Shown: piece after piece, positions 6,254 to 13,932 of the stretch
How positions within the stretch are numbered: position 1 is the stretch's first letter
Layout: every line of letters starts with the position of its first letter
Assembly: GCA_018676275.1 (NCBI GenBank)
Contig: JABHFC010000419.1
Span: 1-17,687 of the forward strand
Direction of reading: 5' to 3'
Source: Gammaproteobacteria bacterium
Lineage (GTDB): Bacteria > Pseudomonadota > Gammaproteobacteria > Eutrophobiales > Eutrophobiaceae
DNA length: 17,687 bases
Program-made: the position numbers and the translations under genes
Notes under the pieces: model-generated
What the model saw: the letters and a program-made list of their open reading frames with translations, nothing else
The model's database searches: none
What the model was told of the DNA's origin: nothing

Positions 6254-7489
6254 TCAGGAATCCAGATCAGATTTCACTGTTGCATCAGCCGTATGCTCTG
6301 TCCAGATAACCAGCACAATGCACGCTAAGCTGCAGCCAAGAAACCCCATGACCAGGGGTAAAATAGTACCGTTATAGCTGTGACCTATATAGATACCGAT
6401 GGGTAAGGACATCAGGGTGGATAAGGAACCGATTACAGCAGCACCTACACCAGCGATGTGTCCCAGCGGTTGCATTGCCAGTGCATTAAGGTTGCCAAAT
6501 ACAAAACCTATAGCGAAAAAACACAATATTAAATACCCCATAAAGGTCCACAATGGTGGATGGCCATTGTAATTAAAAGCGGGAAGGCAATATAACAAAG
6601 ACACGGCAAATAGAATGTAGAGTGCTCGATGACAAAGTATTCGCATACCAAAACGCATGACTATTTTCCCATTAAGAAAAGTTGTCAGACCTACGGCTAT
6701 TGATAGAGCTGCAAAGTAGATTGGAAACTTAACACCCAGTTCATACTGTTCCTGCAGTATCTGTGGGGAAGTAGTCAGAAATACCAGGAACAAACCGGAG
6801 AGGAATCCGTTCGTTAAGGTGTAACCAATCGCAATCCGGTTGGAACAAACTTCCCTTATTGCGCTCAATACTCGCGACAATGAAAGGGGAATTCTTTTTT
6901 CCACCACCAGAGTTTCCGGCTGGCGAATAGCGAGCCAAACCATTGATATCACTGAGAGCAGGAGGAAGAAAGCAAATATTGCTCTCCAATGACCAAAACT
7001 TATTATGATTTGACCAATTGCCGGGGCGATAGTCGGCGCCAGGATAAACAGGGTGATGACAAAAGACATAACCTTTGCCATTTCCCGACCTTCATACTTA
7101 TCTCTGATCAGCGCCATCATCACGATACGTGGGCCTGCGATACCAAGCCCCTGTAACAAGCGACCAGCCAACATAACGGGGAAATTAGTCGCAAACAAAG
7201 ACATGATGCTGCCCAGCATGAATATGCCAATACCAATGTAGATAGCTGGTTTTCGCCCGATGCTATCGGACAGGGGGCCATACAGAAGTTGTCCAATTGC
7301 CACGCCAAAAAAGATGACAGAGATAATTAACTGATTATGATTTGGATTAATGACACCAAGATCGCCGCCTATTACTGCTAATGCAGGCAGCATCGTATCA
7401 ATTGCCAGGGCGACCAGTGACATCAATAAAGCCATCAGTGCGATGAACTCATTGTCACCAATGACAGTCGGCCTGGTATTACGAAACAT
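6254..7489 (-). CDS. Bcr/CflA-type multidrug efflux MFS transporter
   Basis: This inner-membrane proton-driven drug exporter of the DHA1 group has 12 predicted helices and 411 residues from this start. Motif A is GPLSDSIGRKP (71-81), the motif B arginine is R110 in GRLLQGLG, motif C is APTIAPAIGQ (151-160), and an acidic Asp31 sits in the first helix (ALAIDTMLPAL), as in Bcr and related proteins. Two in-frame ATGs lie upstream (7522 and 7498). I choose 7489 because GAGGG stands nine bases before it, whereas 7522 has no clear ribosome site and at 7498 the GAGGG is directly adjacent. Substrates cannot be predicted. It shares strand with the DUF4124 gene upstream, with about 115 bp between. Confidence 0.92.
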   Translation of the reverse strand: MFRNTRPTVIGDNEFIALMALLMSLVALAIDTMLPALAVIGGDLGVINPNHNQLIISVIFFGVAIGQLLYGPLSDSIGRKPAIYIGIGIFMLGSIMSLFATNFPVMLAGRLLQGLGIAGPRIVMMALIRDKYEGREMAKVMSFVITLFILAPTIAPAIGQIIISFGHWRAIFAFFLLLSVISMVWLAIRQPETLVVEKRIPLSLSRVLSAIREVCSNRIAIGYTLTNGFLSGLFLVFLTTSPQILQEQYELGVKFPIYFAALSIAVGLTTFLNGKIVMRFGMRILCHRALYILFAVSLLYCLPAFNYNGHPPLWTFMGYLILCFFAIGFVFGNLNALAMQPLGHIAGVGAAVIGSLSTLMSLPIGIYIGHSYNGTILPLVMGFLGCSLACIVLVIWTEHTADATVKSDLDS

Positions 7490-7604
7490 AAGAAACATCC
7501 CTCTGATTGGCAGGCACAGCATGCCTGAAAGGGCTGCTTGCGATTAAACTATATAAAGTGCGGGCATTATAGCGCTAACAATCATTATTATCGCAGCTGA
7601 ATAG

Positions 7605-8105
7605 TTAGTTACTGGGGGCTACATTACCAGCGTAACCAGGAGTTACGGCTGGAACTTGTTCCATGGTCTTTGGTTGATGCACAAAGCGACCGCGATGATG
7701 AGCTCGGCCACGGTTATACAAGTAGGGAGATGGTAATAGTCCGTTGTAATAACGCTGCGGCGGCTGGTAGGTAGCAAGAGGTTGTGCTTGTTGTGGTACG
7801 AAATGAGAGCTTTGCTTGTTCGCCTGTTTCAGTTTCATTCTGGACTCACGTTCATCATTGGCTCGTTTCCACTGGTTAACAATGGAAAAATAATCCTCTT
7901 CTGGGGCGCGACCCTGCGGGTAATTTTCAGCAAGTTCGTAGTGACTCAGCTGTTTTGTTGGCGAATTGTTGGTTGGAGTTTCTTCTGAGAAATGAGTGAC
8001 ACCTTCTGCATCTACCCACTGAAAAACGGAAATAGCAAAGACAGCATACGACTGGCTGAATAACAGCAGTAAAGACATTAACGCAAAGAGGGATTTAATA
8101 TGCAT
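7605..8105 (-). CDS. Exported DUF4124-domain protein
   Basis: This 166-residue protein has a signal peptide (hydrophobic residues 5-22, probable cleavage near AVFA24) and an N-terminal DUF4124 domain with its characteristic VFQWVDAEGVTHFSEETP segment (residues 27-44). The rest is low-complexity, rich in Gln, Pro, Tyr and His (QPPQRYYNGL, RGRAHHRGRF), and probably disordered. DUF4124 proteins are common in gammaproteobacterial periplasm and their function is unknown. The frame is also open from a TTG at 8123, but that TTG overlaps the GGAGGT ribosome site, so the ATG at 8103-8105 is the start. A second DUF4124 protein is encoded at 15066-15776. Confidence 0.85.
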   Translation of the reverse strand: MHIKSLFALMSLLLLFSQSYAVFAISVFQWVDAEGVTHFSEETPTNNSPTKQLSHYELAENYPQGRAPEEDYFSIVNQWKRANDERESRMKLKQANKQSSHFVPQQAQPLATYQPPQRYYNGLLPSPYLYNRGRAHHRGRFVHQPKTMEQVPAVTPGYAGNVAPSN

Positions 8106-8115
8106 AATTGTGTAG

Positions 8116-8121
8116 ACCTCC
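8116..8121 (-). promoter_or_regulatory. Strong ribosome binding site deciding the DUF4124 start
   Basis: GGAGGT on the minus strand, ten bases before the ATG at 8105. It rules out the longer TTG-initiated form, whose first codons would contain this site. Confidence 0.8.
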
Positions 8122-8165
8122 AAATAAGCCTGTTGTTCAGCTTAAAGTCAAAAATCCTGTGATGC

Positions 8166-8191
8166 GAAGCCTGAAGCCTGAAGCCTGAAGC
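8166..8191. repeat. Short heptamer tandem repeat flanked by an inverted repeat
   Basis: GAAGCCT is repeated perfectly 3.7 times. The array is enclosed by GATGC (8161-8165) and GCATC (8194-8198), which could pair. It lies between the divergent DUF4124 and cupin genes, where slippage could alter promoter spacing. No function is shown. Confidence 0.85.
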
Positions 8192-8282
8192 GGGCATCCG
8201 GGCTAAGGGGTAATTCTCACATTGCACATTTCTTTACCATAGTTTAGCTTTAATCTATCAATAACAGTATGCCTTTGAATTT

Positions 8283-8771
8283 ATGAGCGAAAATGATCAT
8301 CAGGAAATGGAAGTTATTCCAACTCTTACCTTGTTAAATGGTAATACCATCAGAATACTGACCCCCGGCAAGTATACGGACAACCGCCTGACCGTTATCG
8401 ATTACGTCGACTTTACCCGTGGTAATCCGCCGCCTTTTACCCGACACGAATTCATCGAAGTCTTTACTGTGCTGGAGGGACGTCTTGCCTTTCAATATCT
8501 GGGAGAGTCAGTTTTTTATGTTTCGGCCGGGGATGCAGTAACTGTACCCAGTGGCCTCTCGCATACCTTCTGGAATCCTGACGAGCAAGCCTCGCATATT
8601 ATGCTGGCCTGTACACCAGCCGGGCTTGACAGATTTTTTGAAGCGATTCATCGTGAAATGGAAAGATTAACAGCTGGAGAAATAGAGAAAGCTGAGATCG
8701 GCGCTTGTATGGAAAGACTTCGCGTAGAACATGGGATCGAAGAAACGGCCGCAGCGCCGGATATCAGTTGA
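8283..8771 (+). CDS. Single-domain cupin protein
   Basis: This 162-residue protein has one cupin beta-barrel (about residues 33-115). Cupin motif 2 is complete: GDAVTVPSGLSHTFWN fits G-x5-P-x-G-x2-H-x3-N, with His94. Motif 1 is partial: RHEFIEVFTVLEG supplies His55 and Glu59, but the first of the usual two histidines is replaced, so metal binding may be altered or absent. A helical tail (ERLTAGEIEKAEI) follows. The reaction or ligand cannot be inferred. No strong Shine-Dalgarno precedes the ATG. It starts about 180 bp from the divergent DUF4124 gene and about 100 bp before the large exported protein, and may be transcribed alone. Confidence 0.85.
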   Translation: MSENDHQEMEVIPTLTLLNGNTIRILTPGKYTDNRLTVIDYVDFTRGNPPPFTRHEFIEVFTVLEGRLAFQYLGESVFYVSAGDAVTVPSGLSHTFWNPDEQASHIMLACTPAGLDRFFEAIHREMERLTAGEIEKAEIGACMERLRVEHGIEETAAAPDIS

Positions 8772-8873
8772 AACCATTCTTTGATTCGAAATGTCGAATC
8801 GCTCAGCCACCGTATAGTGCATAATAGTATTAATACTTCAAACAAATTAACCATAATAGCTGATTACCTTTAA

Positions 8874-10814
8874 ATGAGTTTACCAAGTCATTTCGTTAAT
8901 TATATTTATCGTTCTAAGAAGATAAAAATTATCTACAGAGCTTTATCGCAGTTTCTCATAATAAGTTTGTCAACTGTTTCATCTGTTTATGCTAATGAAG
9001 TAGCCAGCTACGAAACCCCTTCGCCTGAAAATAGCGCCTATTACATACAGCAATCAATAATTGATAGTGCGCACTATAGTGTCTCGCCGCAGGTGGAGAA
9101 TGATGGTTTTGATAATCATTACCAGATTCTAAATTCTGATCTTGGCGCGATTAGTGTTATCACCTCAGAATTTGCAGGTGAGAGACTGCACGAGCTGGAT
9201 ATCATTAAGGCTATTGGTGAAATCAAGCAAACTGATGCATTCGTGAAAGGCTTTCAGGCCTCGGTGGACACCACCATGAAGGCAGCAGAACAGGCGCTTA
9301 ATGATCCAGAGAAAGCCGTAAAGAATCTGGAAAAAGGGTTTTCCCGTTTTCTTGATAACGTCGGTGCGACGGTTTCAGAATACAGCAAAAACAAGGAAAA
9401 CGACTCAGATAAAAAGTCAACAGATAAAAACATGATAAAGGAATACCTGGGCGTCTATAGTGAAAAACGCAAGCTCGCGGTCGAATTTGGAGTTGATCCT
9501 TACTCTTCAAATGAGGTATTACAAAAACACCTTGAGGATCTCGCGACCGCTGTAGTTGCAGGCGGTGCATCGCTGGACGTAGCTTTGCAATCAGCACCGG
9601 GTGCCGCCAGTGCAGTTAGAAAAACTGCGGCGATGATGCAGGAAGGTGCACAAAACTATCTTTTAACTTCACCTAAAATACTGAAATTTAATATTGTCGA
9701 AAAGTTATCGGATCAGGAGTTTTCAGGCGAAACAATAGATGGCTTATTGAATAGTAGCGCCTGTTCTCTTCGACATATTACAACCGCCGCCGCCGTGCTA
9801 ATTGGACTGGGGAAGAAAGAGCTAAATCAACAGATTTTCCCCTGGGTGCTTGGTGCTGAAGATGAAAATGAATGTCGTCAAAGAATGCACATGATGGAGT
9901 TAGCATGGGAATACCGAAGAACAAAAGCCGTAATTAGCAGCCTATGGGTTATCAGTGATCAATTGTATTGGCGAGATTCATCCGGGATTGATGGTATTCC
10001 AATTATCACGGATCATTTATTCTGGACCAGTAAACTTGAAAATATGCTTGCGAAGCTAAAGTCAGATAAAAAAGTCGCATGGATAAGTGGAGAAACCTCG
10101 GACAGAGTAGTATCGGAGATGAGCGATCGCAGGTTTGCATTGTCAGTAAAGAAATTTAGCGATTCAAATGACCGACAGAATATCGGTAACAGGGTTCTTA
10201 ACGGCAGTGAACTACCTGAGCCTGAACATATTCCGGAAATAGAACCAGTTATTGTCGAGCAAGAGCAAAGCCCCGTATCCGAGCCTGTCGAATATTTATC
10301 CATGAACGAAGTTCCTGAGCCGGAACATATCCCGGAAGAAGAATCAATAGTTGTTGAAGAAGAGCAAAACCCCACACCCGAACCTGTCGAAGAGTTAACC
10401 AGGGTTGAAGCTCCTGAGTTGGAGTCAACGCCGAAACAAGAAACAGTTGTGCTCGAGCAAGAGCAAAGCCCCACACCTGAACCTGTTAAAGATCCCTTAT
10501 TATCATTGTCATCCAAACAGGAACCTGAACAACCAACGCAAGTCCTTGTGCAGACTCGAGACTGCTGGGAGCACCCCAAACTGGGTAAATTCATATTCGA
10601 GCAAAAGGATCAAACTACGCAATTAATTCACAAGGTCCCATCTCGAGATAAAGCCCCTGATTTTAGTCTCACATCAATAGGTAACCAGTACTATTGGAAA
10701 ACCAATAAAGGCGAACACGTTTTTATAAAAGAGATTGATAAAGTAACCTTACTCACCAATATCCATAGCAATAAAGCCGAAACCATATTGACGAAATGTA
10801 ATAATCCAAACTAG
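8874..10814 (+). CDS. Large exported protein of unknown function with three 33-residue Pro/Glu repeats
   Basis: I do not recognise this 646-residue protein. It begins with a long signal peptide (KIKIIYRALSQFLIISLSTV, probable cleavage after SVYA40). Residues 41-440 look folded and mainly helical, with an Ala-rich stretch around 230-270. Residues 448 to about 540 are three tandem repeats beginning PEPEHIPE or PELESTPK and containing E-QEQSP or EEQNP then PEPVE; they are strongly acidic and probably an extended linker. A small C-terminal domain (about 560-646) has Cys residues near both ends (RDCWEHP and TKCNNPN), possibly a disulfide. A periplasmic or surface location is inferred from the signal peptide. 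The start has only a weak ribosome site; the signal peptide supports it. A stalk-like structural or binding role would fit but is not shown. Confidence 0.85.
   Translation: MSLPSHFVNYIYRSKKIKIIYRALSQFLIISLSTVSSVYANEVASYETPSPENSAYYIQQSIIDSAHYSVSPQVENDGFDNHYQILNSDLGAISVITSEFAGERLHELDIIKAIGEIKQTDAFVKGFQASVDTTMKAAEQALNDPEKAVKNLEKGFSRFLDNVGATVSEYSKNKENDSDKKSTDKNMIKEYLGVYSEKRKLAVEFGVDPYSSNEVLQKHLEDLATAVVAGGASLDVALQSAPGAASAVRKTAAMMQEGAQNYLLTSPKILKFNIVEKLSDQEFSGETIDGLLNSSACSLRHITTAAAVLIGLGKKELNQQIFPWVLGAEDENECRQRMHMMELAWEYRRTKAVISSLWVISDQLYWRDSSGIDGIPIITDHLFWTSKLENMLAKLKSDKKVAWISGETSDRVVSEMSDRRFALSVKKFSDSNDRQNIGNRVLNGSELPEPEHIPEIEPVIVEQEQSPVSEPVEYLSMNEVPEPEHIPEEESIVVEEEQNPTPEPVEELTRVEAPELESTPKQETVVLEQEQSPTPEPVKDPLLSLSSKQEPEQPTQVLVQTRDCWEHPKLGKFIFEQKDQTTQLIHKVPSRDKAPDFSLTSIGNQYYWKTNKGEHVFIKEIDKVTLLTNIHSNKAETILTKCNNPN
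10215..10493 (+). repeat. Three 99-bp in-frame repeats encoding a Pro/Glu-rich linker
   Basis: Units at 10215-10313, 10314-10412 and 10413 to about 10493 are each 33 codons (the last slightly shorter), clearly homologous but diverged. Conserved elements are CCTGAG at the unit start and GAGCAAA(G/A)CCC(C) in the middle. They encode an acidic, proline-rich spacer. Copy number could vary between strains. Confidence 0.9.
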
Positions 10815-11190
10815 GTAACAATTACTACAACGAAGCTAGCCAAACTGAAGCCTGTTTCGAGGGTATGATACTGATGGAGCATGGTCTTTCTAACCACAGG
10901 TGTCAGAACTGAATATATCTGACTGATACTTCAAGCATAGAAACAAGGGATATACTGCGTTTGCAGGCAGCCGGGAAATATTCCTGAGAGGATGAGGAAT
11001 AAGACATGTTCGATAATCAATTCCGGATTGCACACACCTTGTACTGTAATCTTAACCAGGATCGTAGTGTTTAACTGGATTCAATGCATATTAGGAGGAT
11101 ATTTTGCGCCAGATCAAATAAACACATGGGGATTCTATTAGTATTTTTAATAGGGTAAGTAATTTTCACTAAAACTCATTAGAGAATAAT
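10815..11190. other. Intergenic region of 376 bp with an orphan Shine-Dalgarno
   Basis: No gene of convincing length is present. GTCAG (10902-10906) pairs with CTGAC (10919-10923) in a weak hairpin. AGGAGG at 11093-11098 is a perfect ribosome site with a TTG six nucleotides downstream, but that frame stops after five codons. A ten-codon hydrophobic frame (MGILLVFLIG) starts at 11126. The region must contain the promoter of the Usp gene. Confidence 0.5.
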
Positions 11191-12147
11191 ATGAAAAGGT
11201 TTTCCAATATTTTATTTACTGTCACATCAGATGAAGATGTATCGGTCTCATTTGGAAAAGCAGTATCACTAGCCAAAAATAACCAGGCTAAATTAACAGT
11301 GGCAGGAGTAATTGACGCCAGTGATGAGGCGAAAGAACTGGCATCAAGCAGTAAAAGTCCACTGTTAGATGCCATGGTCGAGTCAAAACAAAATCAACTT
11401 GATGCATTGATAAAAGACATATTATTGGACGACATACAAGTCGAAACAAAGATACTAATTGGACTCGGGTTCATTGAAATAATTCGTGAAGCATTAAATT
11501 TTGAAAGAGACCTGGTAATAAAATCACTGGAGAGTTCTGAAAGTATTGGGGATAAATTGCTTGGTAGCGTGGATATGAAGCTTTTACGTAAATGTCCCTG
11601 TCCTGTCTGGCTAATTAGATCATCACAGCAGCATGGTTTCCGGGAGATTCTGGTGGGTCTGGATTATCAACCTGATAATGACACCGCTGATGAACTTAAT
11701 ATGCAACTACTACAAATGGCTTCTTCTTTAGCCTTGGCAGAATTTGGCGAACTGCATATCGTTCATGCCTGGGAGTTCGCGTACGAACTTTTTTATAGAT
11801 CTTCGCGTTCAGGAAATTCAACAGAGGAAGTAGATAAGATGATTGCAGAGGAAGAAGATATACGCAGGCAATGGCTGGCAGATCTGGTTGATAAACATTG
11901 CTCAATTGTCGGAGAAGGGGCAGGTGATTATCTTAAACCGCAAATTCATTTGATAAAGGGTAACCCCAGAGTTGTAGTACCAGAATGTGCCAGAGAGATA
12001 GGGGCCGAACTTGTAGTTGTCGGCACTGTATGTCGCACAGGTATCCCGGGACTAATCATTGGTAACACTGTAGAAGAAATATTAAACAGAATTGATAGTT
12101 CAGTCCTGGCGGTCAAACCCAAAGGCTTCGTTAGCCCAGTGACTTGA
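11191..12147 (+). CDS. UspE-like tandem universal stress protein
   Basis: This 318-residue cytoplasmic protein is built of two Usp domains (about 1-147 and 151-310), the same length and layout as E. coli UspE. The first domain ends in DMKLLRKCPCPVWLIR. The second carries VVGTVCRTGIPGLIIGNTVE, the UspE-type version of the G-x2-G-x9-G(S/T) nucleotide loop; Cys replaces the second Gly and Asn the Ser/Thr, so nucleotide binding may be weak. UspE-type proteins are linked to stress survival and DNA-damage tolerance. The Kef-type antiporter gene follows 69 bp later on the same strand, suggesting co-transcription and possibly regulation of the antiporter by the Usp protein (inference). Confidence 0.92.
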   Translation: MKRFSNILFTVTSDEDVSVSFGKAVSLAKNNQAKLTVAGVIDASDEAKELASSSKSPLLDAMVESKQNQLDALIKDILLDDIQVETKILIGLGFIEIIREALNFERDLVIKSLESSESIGDKLLGSVDMKLLRKCPCPVWLIRSSQQHGFREILVGLDYQPDNDTADELNMQLLQMASSLALAEFGELHIVHAWEFAYELFYRSSRSGNSTEEVDKMIAEEEDIRRQWLADLVDKHCSIVGEGAGDYLKPQIHLIKGNPRVVVPECAREIGAELVVVGTVCRTGIPGLIIGNTVEEILNRIDSSVLAVKPKGFVSPVT

Positions 12148-12216
12148 AAAAAAAAGGAATTGCTAATAAATAAAAAATATATCCGTGCGCATAAATATGA
12201 CTTCCCAATGTGAATA

Positions 12217-13812
12217 ATGGACTTTGAATGGGTCGCAATAGCGTTGGGAGACGTTGTCTGGATTGCCGTAGCTTTTGCGCTGGGGCTGTTGTCCAGGTCA
12301 GTTGGCTTACCACCGCTGGTAGGATACCTGGCAACTGGTTTTTTAATCGGCAGCTATGGAATCGTCAGCGGAGAAATGCTGCAGAAGCTGGCGGATCTTG
12401 GCATTACCCTGTTGTTGTTTACTGTAGGCCTGAAACTAAACTTGCGCACTTTGGCGCGACCCCAGGTATGGGCAGTGACTTCGCTGCATATATCTATCAC
12501 TATTCTTTTACTCTCCTTGCTACTTTATGGCCTGATTCTATTCCAGATACCCATCGTTGCTGAGCTAGAGCTTGCACAAATATTGCTCATTGCATTTGCA
12601 TTGAGTTTTTCCAGTACCGTATTTGTCGTTAAAGTGCTGGAAGAGAAAAGTGAAATGAAGTCCTTACATGGCCGGATCGCCATTGGAATATTAATAGTTC
12701 AGGATATCGCTGCCGTTATATTTATAGCTGCATCTACTGGTAAAACCCCATCCATCTCGGTATTGCTGTTATTACTGCTTATACCATTGAGACCAGTGCT
12801 ATTTTATTTAATGAAGCGAGTTGGACATGGTGAATTGCTGGTGCTTTATGGCTTGTTATTATCTCTTGGTGGAGCAGAGATATTCGAACTAGTAGGCATG
12901 AAAGGTGACGTTGGCGCATTGATTCTCGGAGTTATCATCGCCTCTCACGCGAGGGCCGCGGAAATGGCCAAAACGATGCTGGGTTTCAAGGACCTGTTTT
13001 TGCTTGGTTTTTTCCTGTCGATTGGACTTTCCGGTCAACCATCACAGGAAACCATGTTGTTGGCGAGCCTACTCACCGTATTTGTTCTTTTTAAATCCAT
13101 TCTGTTTTATGTTTTGTTGGTGACTTTTAAATTGAGAGCACGTACATCATTGTTAACCACGATAAATCTGAGTAATTATAGTGAGTTTGGGTTAATAGTC
13201 GCAGCGATCAGTGTTACCAACGGGTGGATTGATAGTAGCTGGCTAACTGTACTTGCCATTTCAATTTCTCTGTCCTTTGTAATTGCCGCTGTTCTAAATG
13301 TTTTTTCTCACGAAATATACGCTCTCAATCGACCATTCTGGAAGCGGATGCAACGGACTGAACGACTGGACGACGACAGCATTCTTGATATTAAAGACAA
13401 TACTATTGCAATTATTGGTATGGGTCGTGTGGGTAGTGGTGCTTACGACAAGATGCAAAGTATATATGGAGACACAGTAGTGGGTATTGATTTCGATCCT
13501 GTGACGATCTCCTATCAGCTTTCAACAGGAAAGAATATCCTGCTTGGTGATCCGAGTGATGCTGACTTTTGGGATAGGATCACCGGGACTCATACACTTA
13601 AACTGGTAATGCTGACCTTGCCTAACATAGAAATGAATCTTTCTGTGTTGAAGGAGTTATCTACAGCGAAGTTCGATGGAAGGGTAGTCGCTGCGGTCAG
13701 ATACTCTGATGAAGTTGAAAGACTTGAAAAGGCAGGGGTGAATTCGGTTTTTAATATTTATACTGAAGCGGGTGCCGGTTTTGCAGCGCACGTAGTCGCG
13801 AAAAATCAATAA
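12217..13812 (+). CDS. Kef-type cation:proton antiporter (CPA2) with C-terminal RCK/TrkA-N domain
   Basis: This 531-residue inner-membrane protein has about 12 hydrophobic segments in residues 1-375. They include the conserved PPLVGYLATGFLIG start, LLLFTVGLKLNLRTL, SFSSTVFVVKVLEEK, the IGILIVQDIAAVIF segment carrying the antiporter-type Gln-Asp, and NLSNYSEFGLI. The cytoplasmic tail is an RCK-N Rossmann domain: IAIIGMGRVGSGAYDKM (about 396-412) has GxGxxG, and VVGIDFD ends the second strand. Family members exchange K+ or Na+ for H+, and KefB/KefC are gated by glutathione adducts during electrophile stress. It is closest in layout to KefB/YbaL, but ion and gating ligand are not determined. No accessory KefF/KefG gene is adjacent; the Usp gene upstream takes that place. 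Confidence 0.92.
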   Translation: MDFEWVAIALGDVVWIAVAFALGLLSRSVGLPPLVGYLATGFLIGSYGIVSGEMLQKLADLGITLLLFTVGLKLNLRTLARPQVWAVTSLHISITILLLSLLLYGLILFQIPIVAELELAQILLIAFALSFSSTVFVVKVLEEKSEMKSLHGRIAIGILIVQDIAAVIFIAASTGKTPSISVLLLLLLIPLRPVLFYLMKRVGHGELLVLYGLLLSLGGAEIFELVGMKGDVGALILGVIIASHARAAEMAKTMLGFKDLFLLGFFLSIGLSGQPSQETMLLASLLTVFVLFKSILFYVLLVTFKLRARTSLLTTINLSNYSEFGLIVAAISVTNGWIDSSWLTVLAISISLSFVIAAVLNVFSHEIYALNRPFWKRMQRTERLDDDSILDIKDNTIAIIGMGRVGSGAYDKMQSIYGDTVVGIDFDPVTISYQLSTGKNILLGDPSDADFWDRITGTHTLKLVMLTLPNIEMNLSVLKELSTAKFDGRVVAAVRYSDEVERLEKAGVNSVFNIYTEAGAGFAAHVVAKNQ

Positions 13813-13858
13813 TAGTTATTCTGCGACTTTTCTTTCAGAAACCAAGCAGTTCACTGTA

Positions 13859-13883
13859 TTTACAAGCTTGTGAAAAGGTTTTT
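13859..13883. terminator. Weak terminator candidate between convergent genes
   Basis: TTTACA (13859-13864) pairs with TGTGAA (13869-13874) around AGCT, followed by a T5 run at 13879-13883. Wider arms AAGCAGT (13844-13850) and ACTGCTT (13910-13916) could form an outer stem. The stem is AT-rich, so termination is uncertain. Confidence 0.3.
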
Positions 13884-13932
13884 ATCATACATATATAAGG
13901 TATGCCATGACTGCTTCGAACTGGAATACTTG

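Noticed and set aside
10013..10594. 193-codon minus-strand frame rich in Ser, Gly and Cys
   Set aside because: It is the complement of the Pro/Glu repeat region of the exported protein, so the repetitive composition is a shadow.
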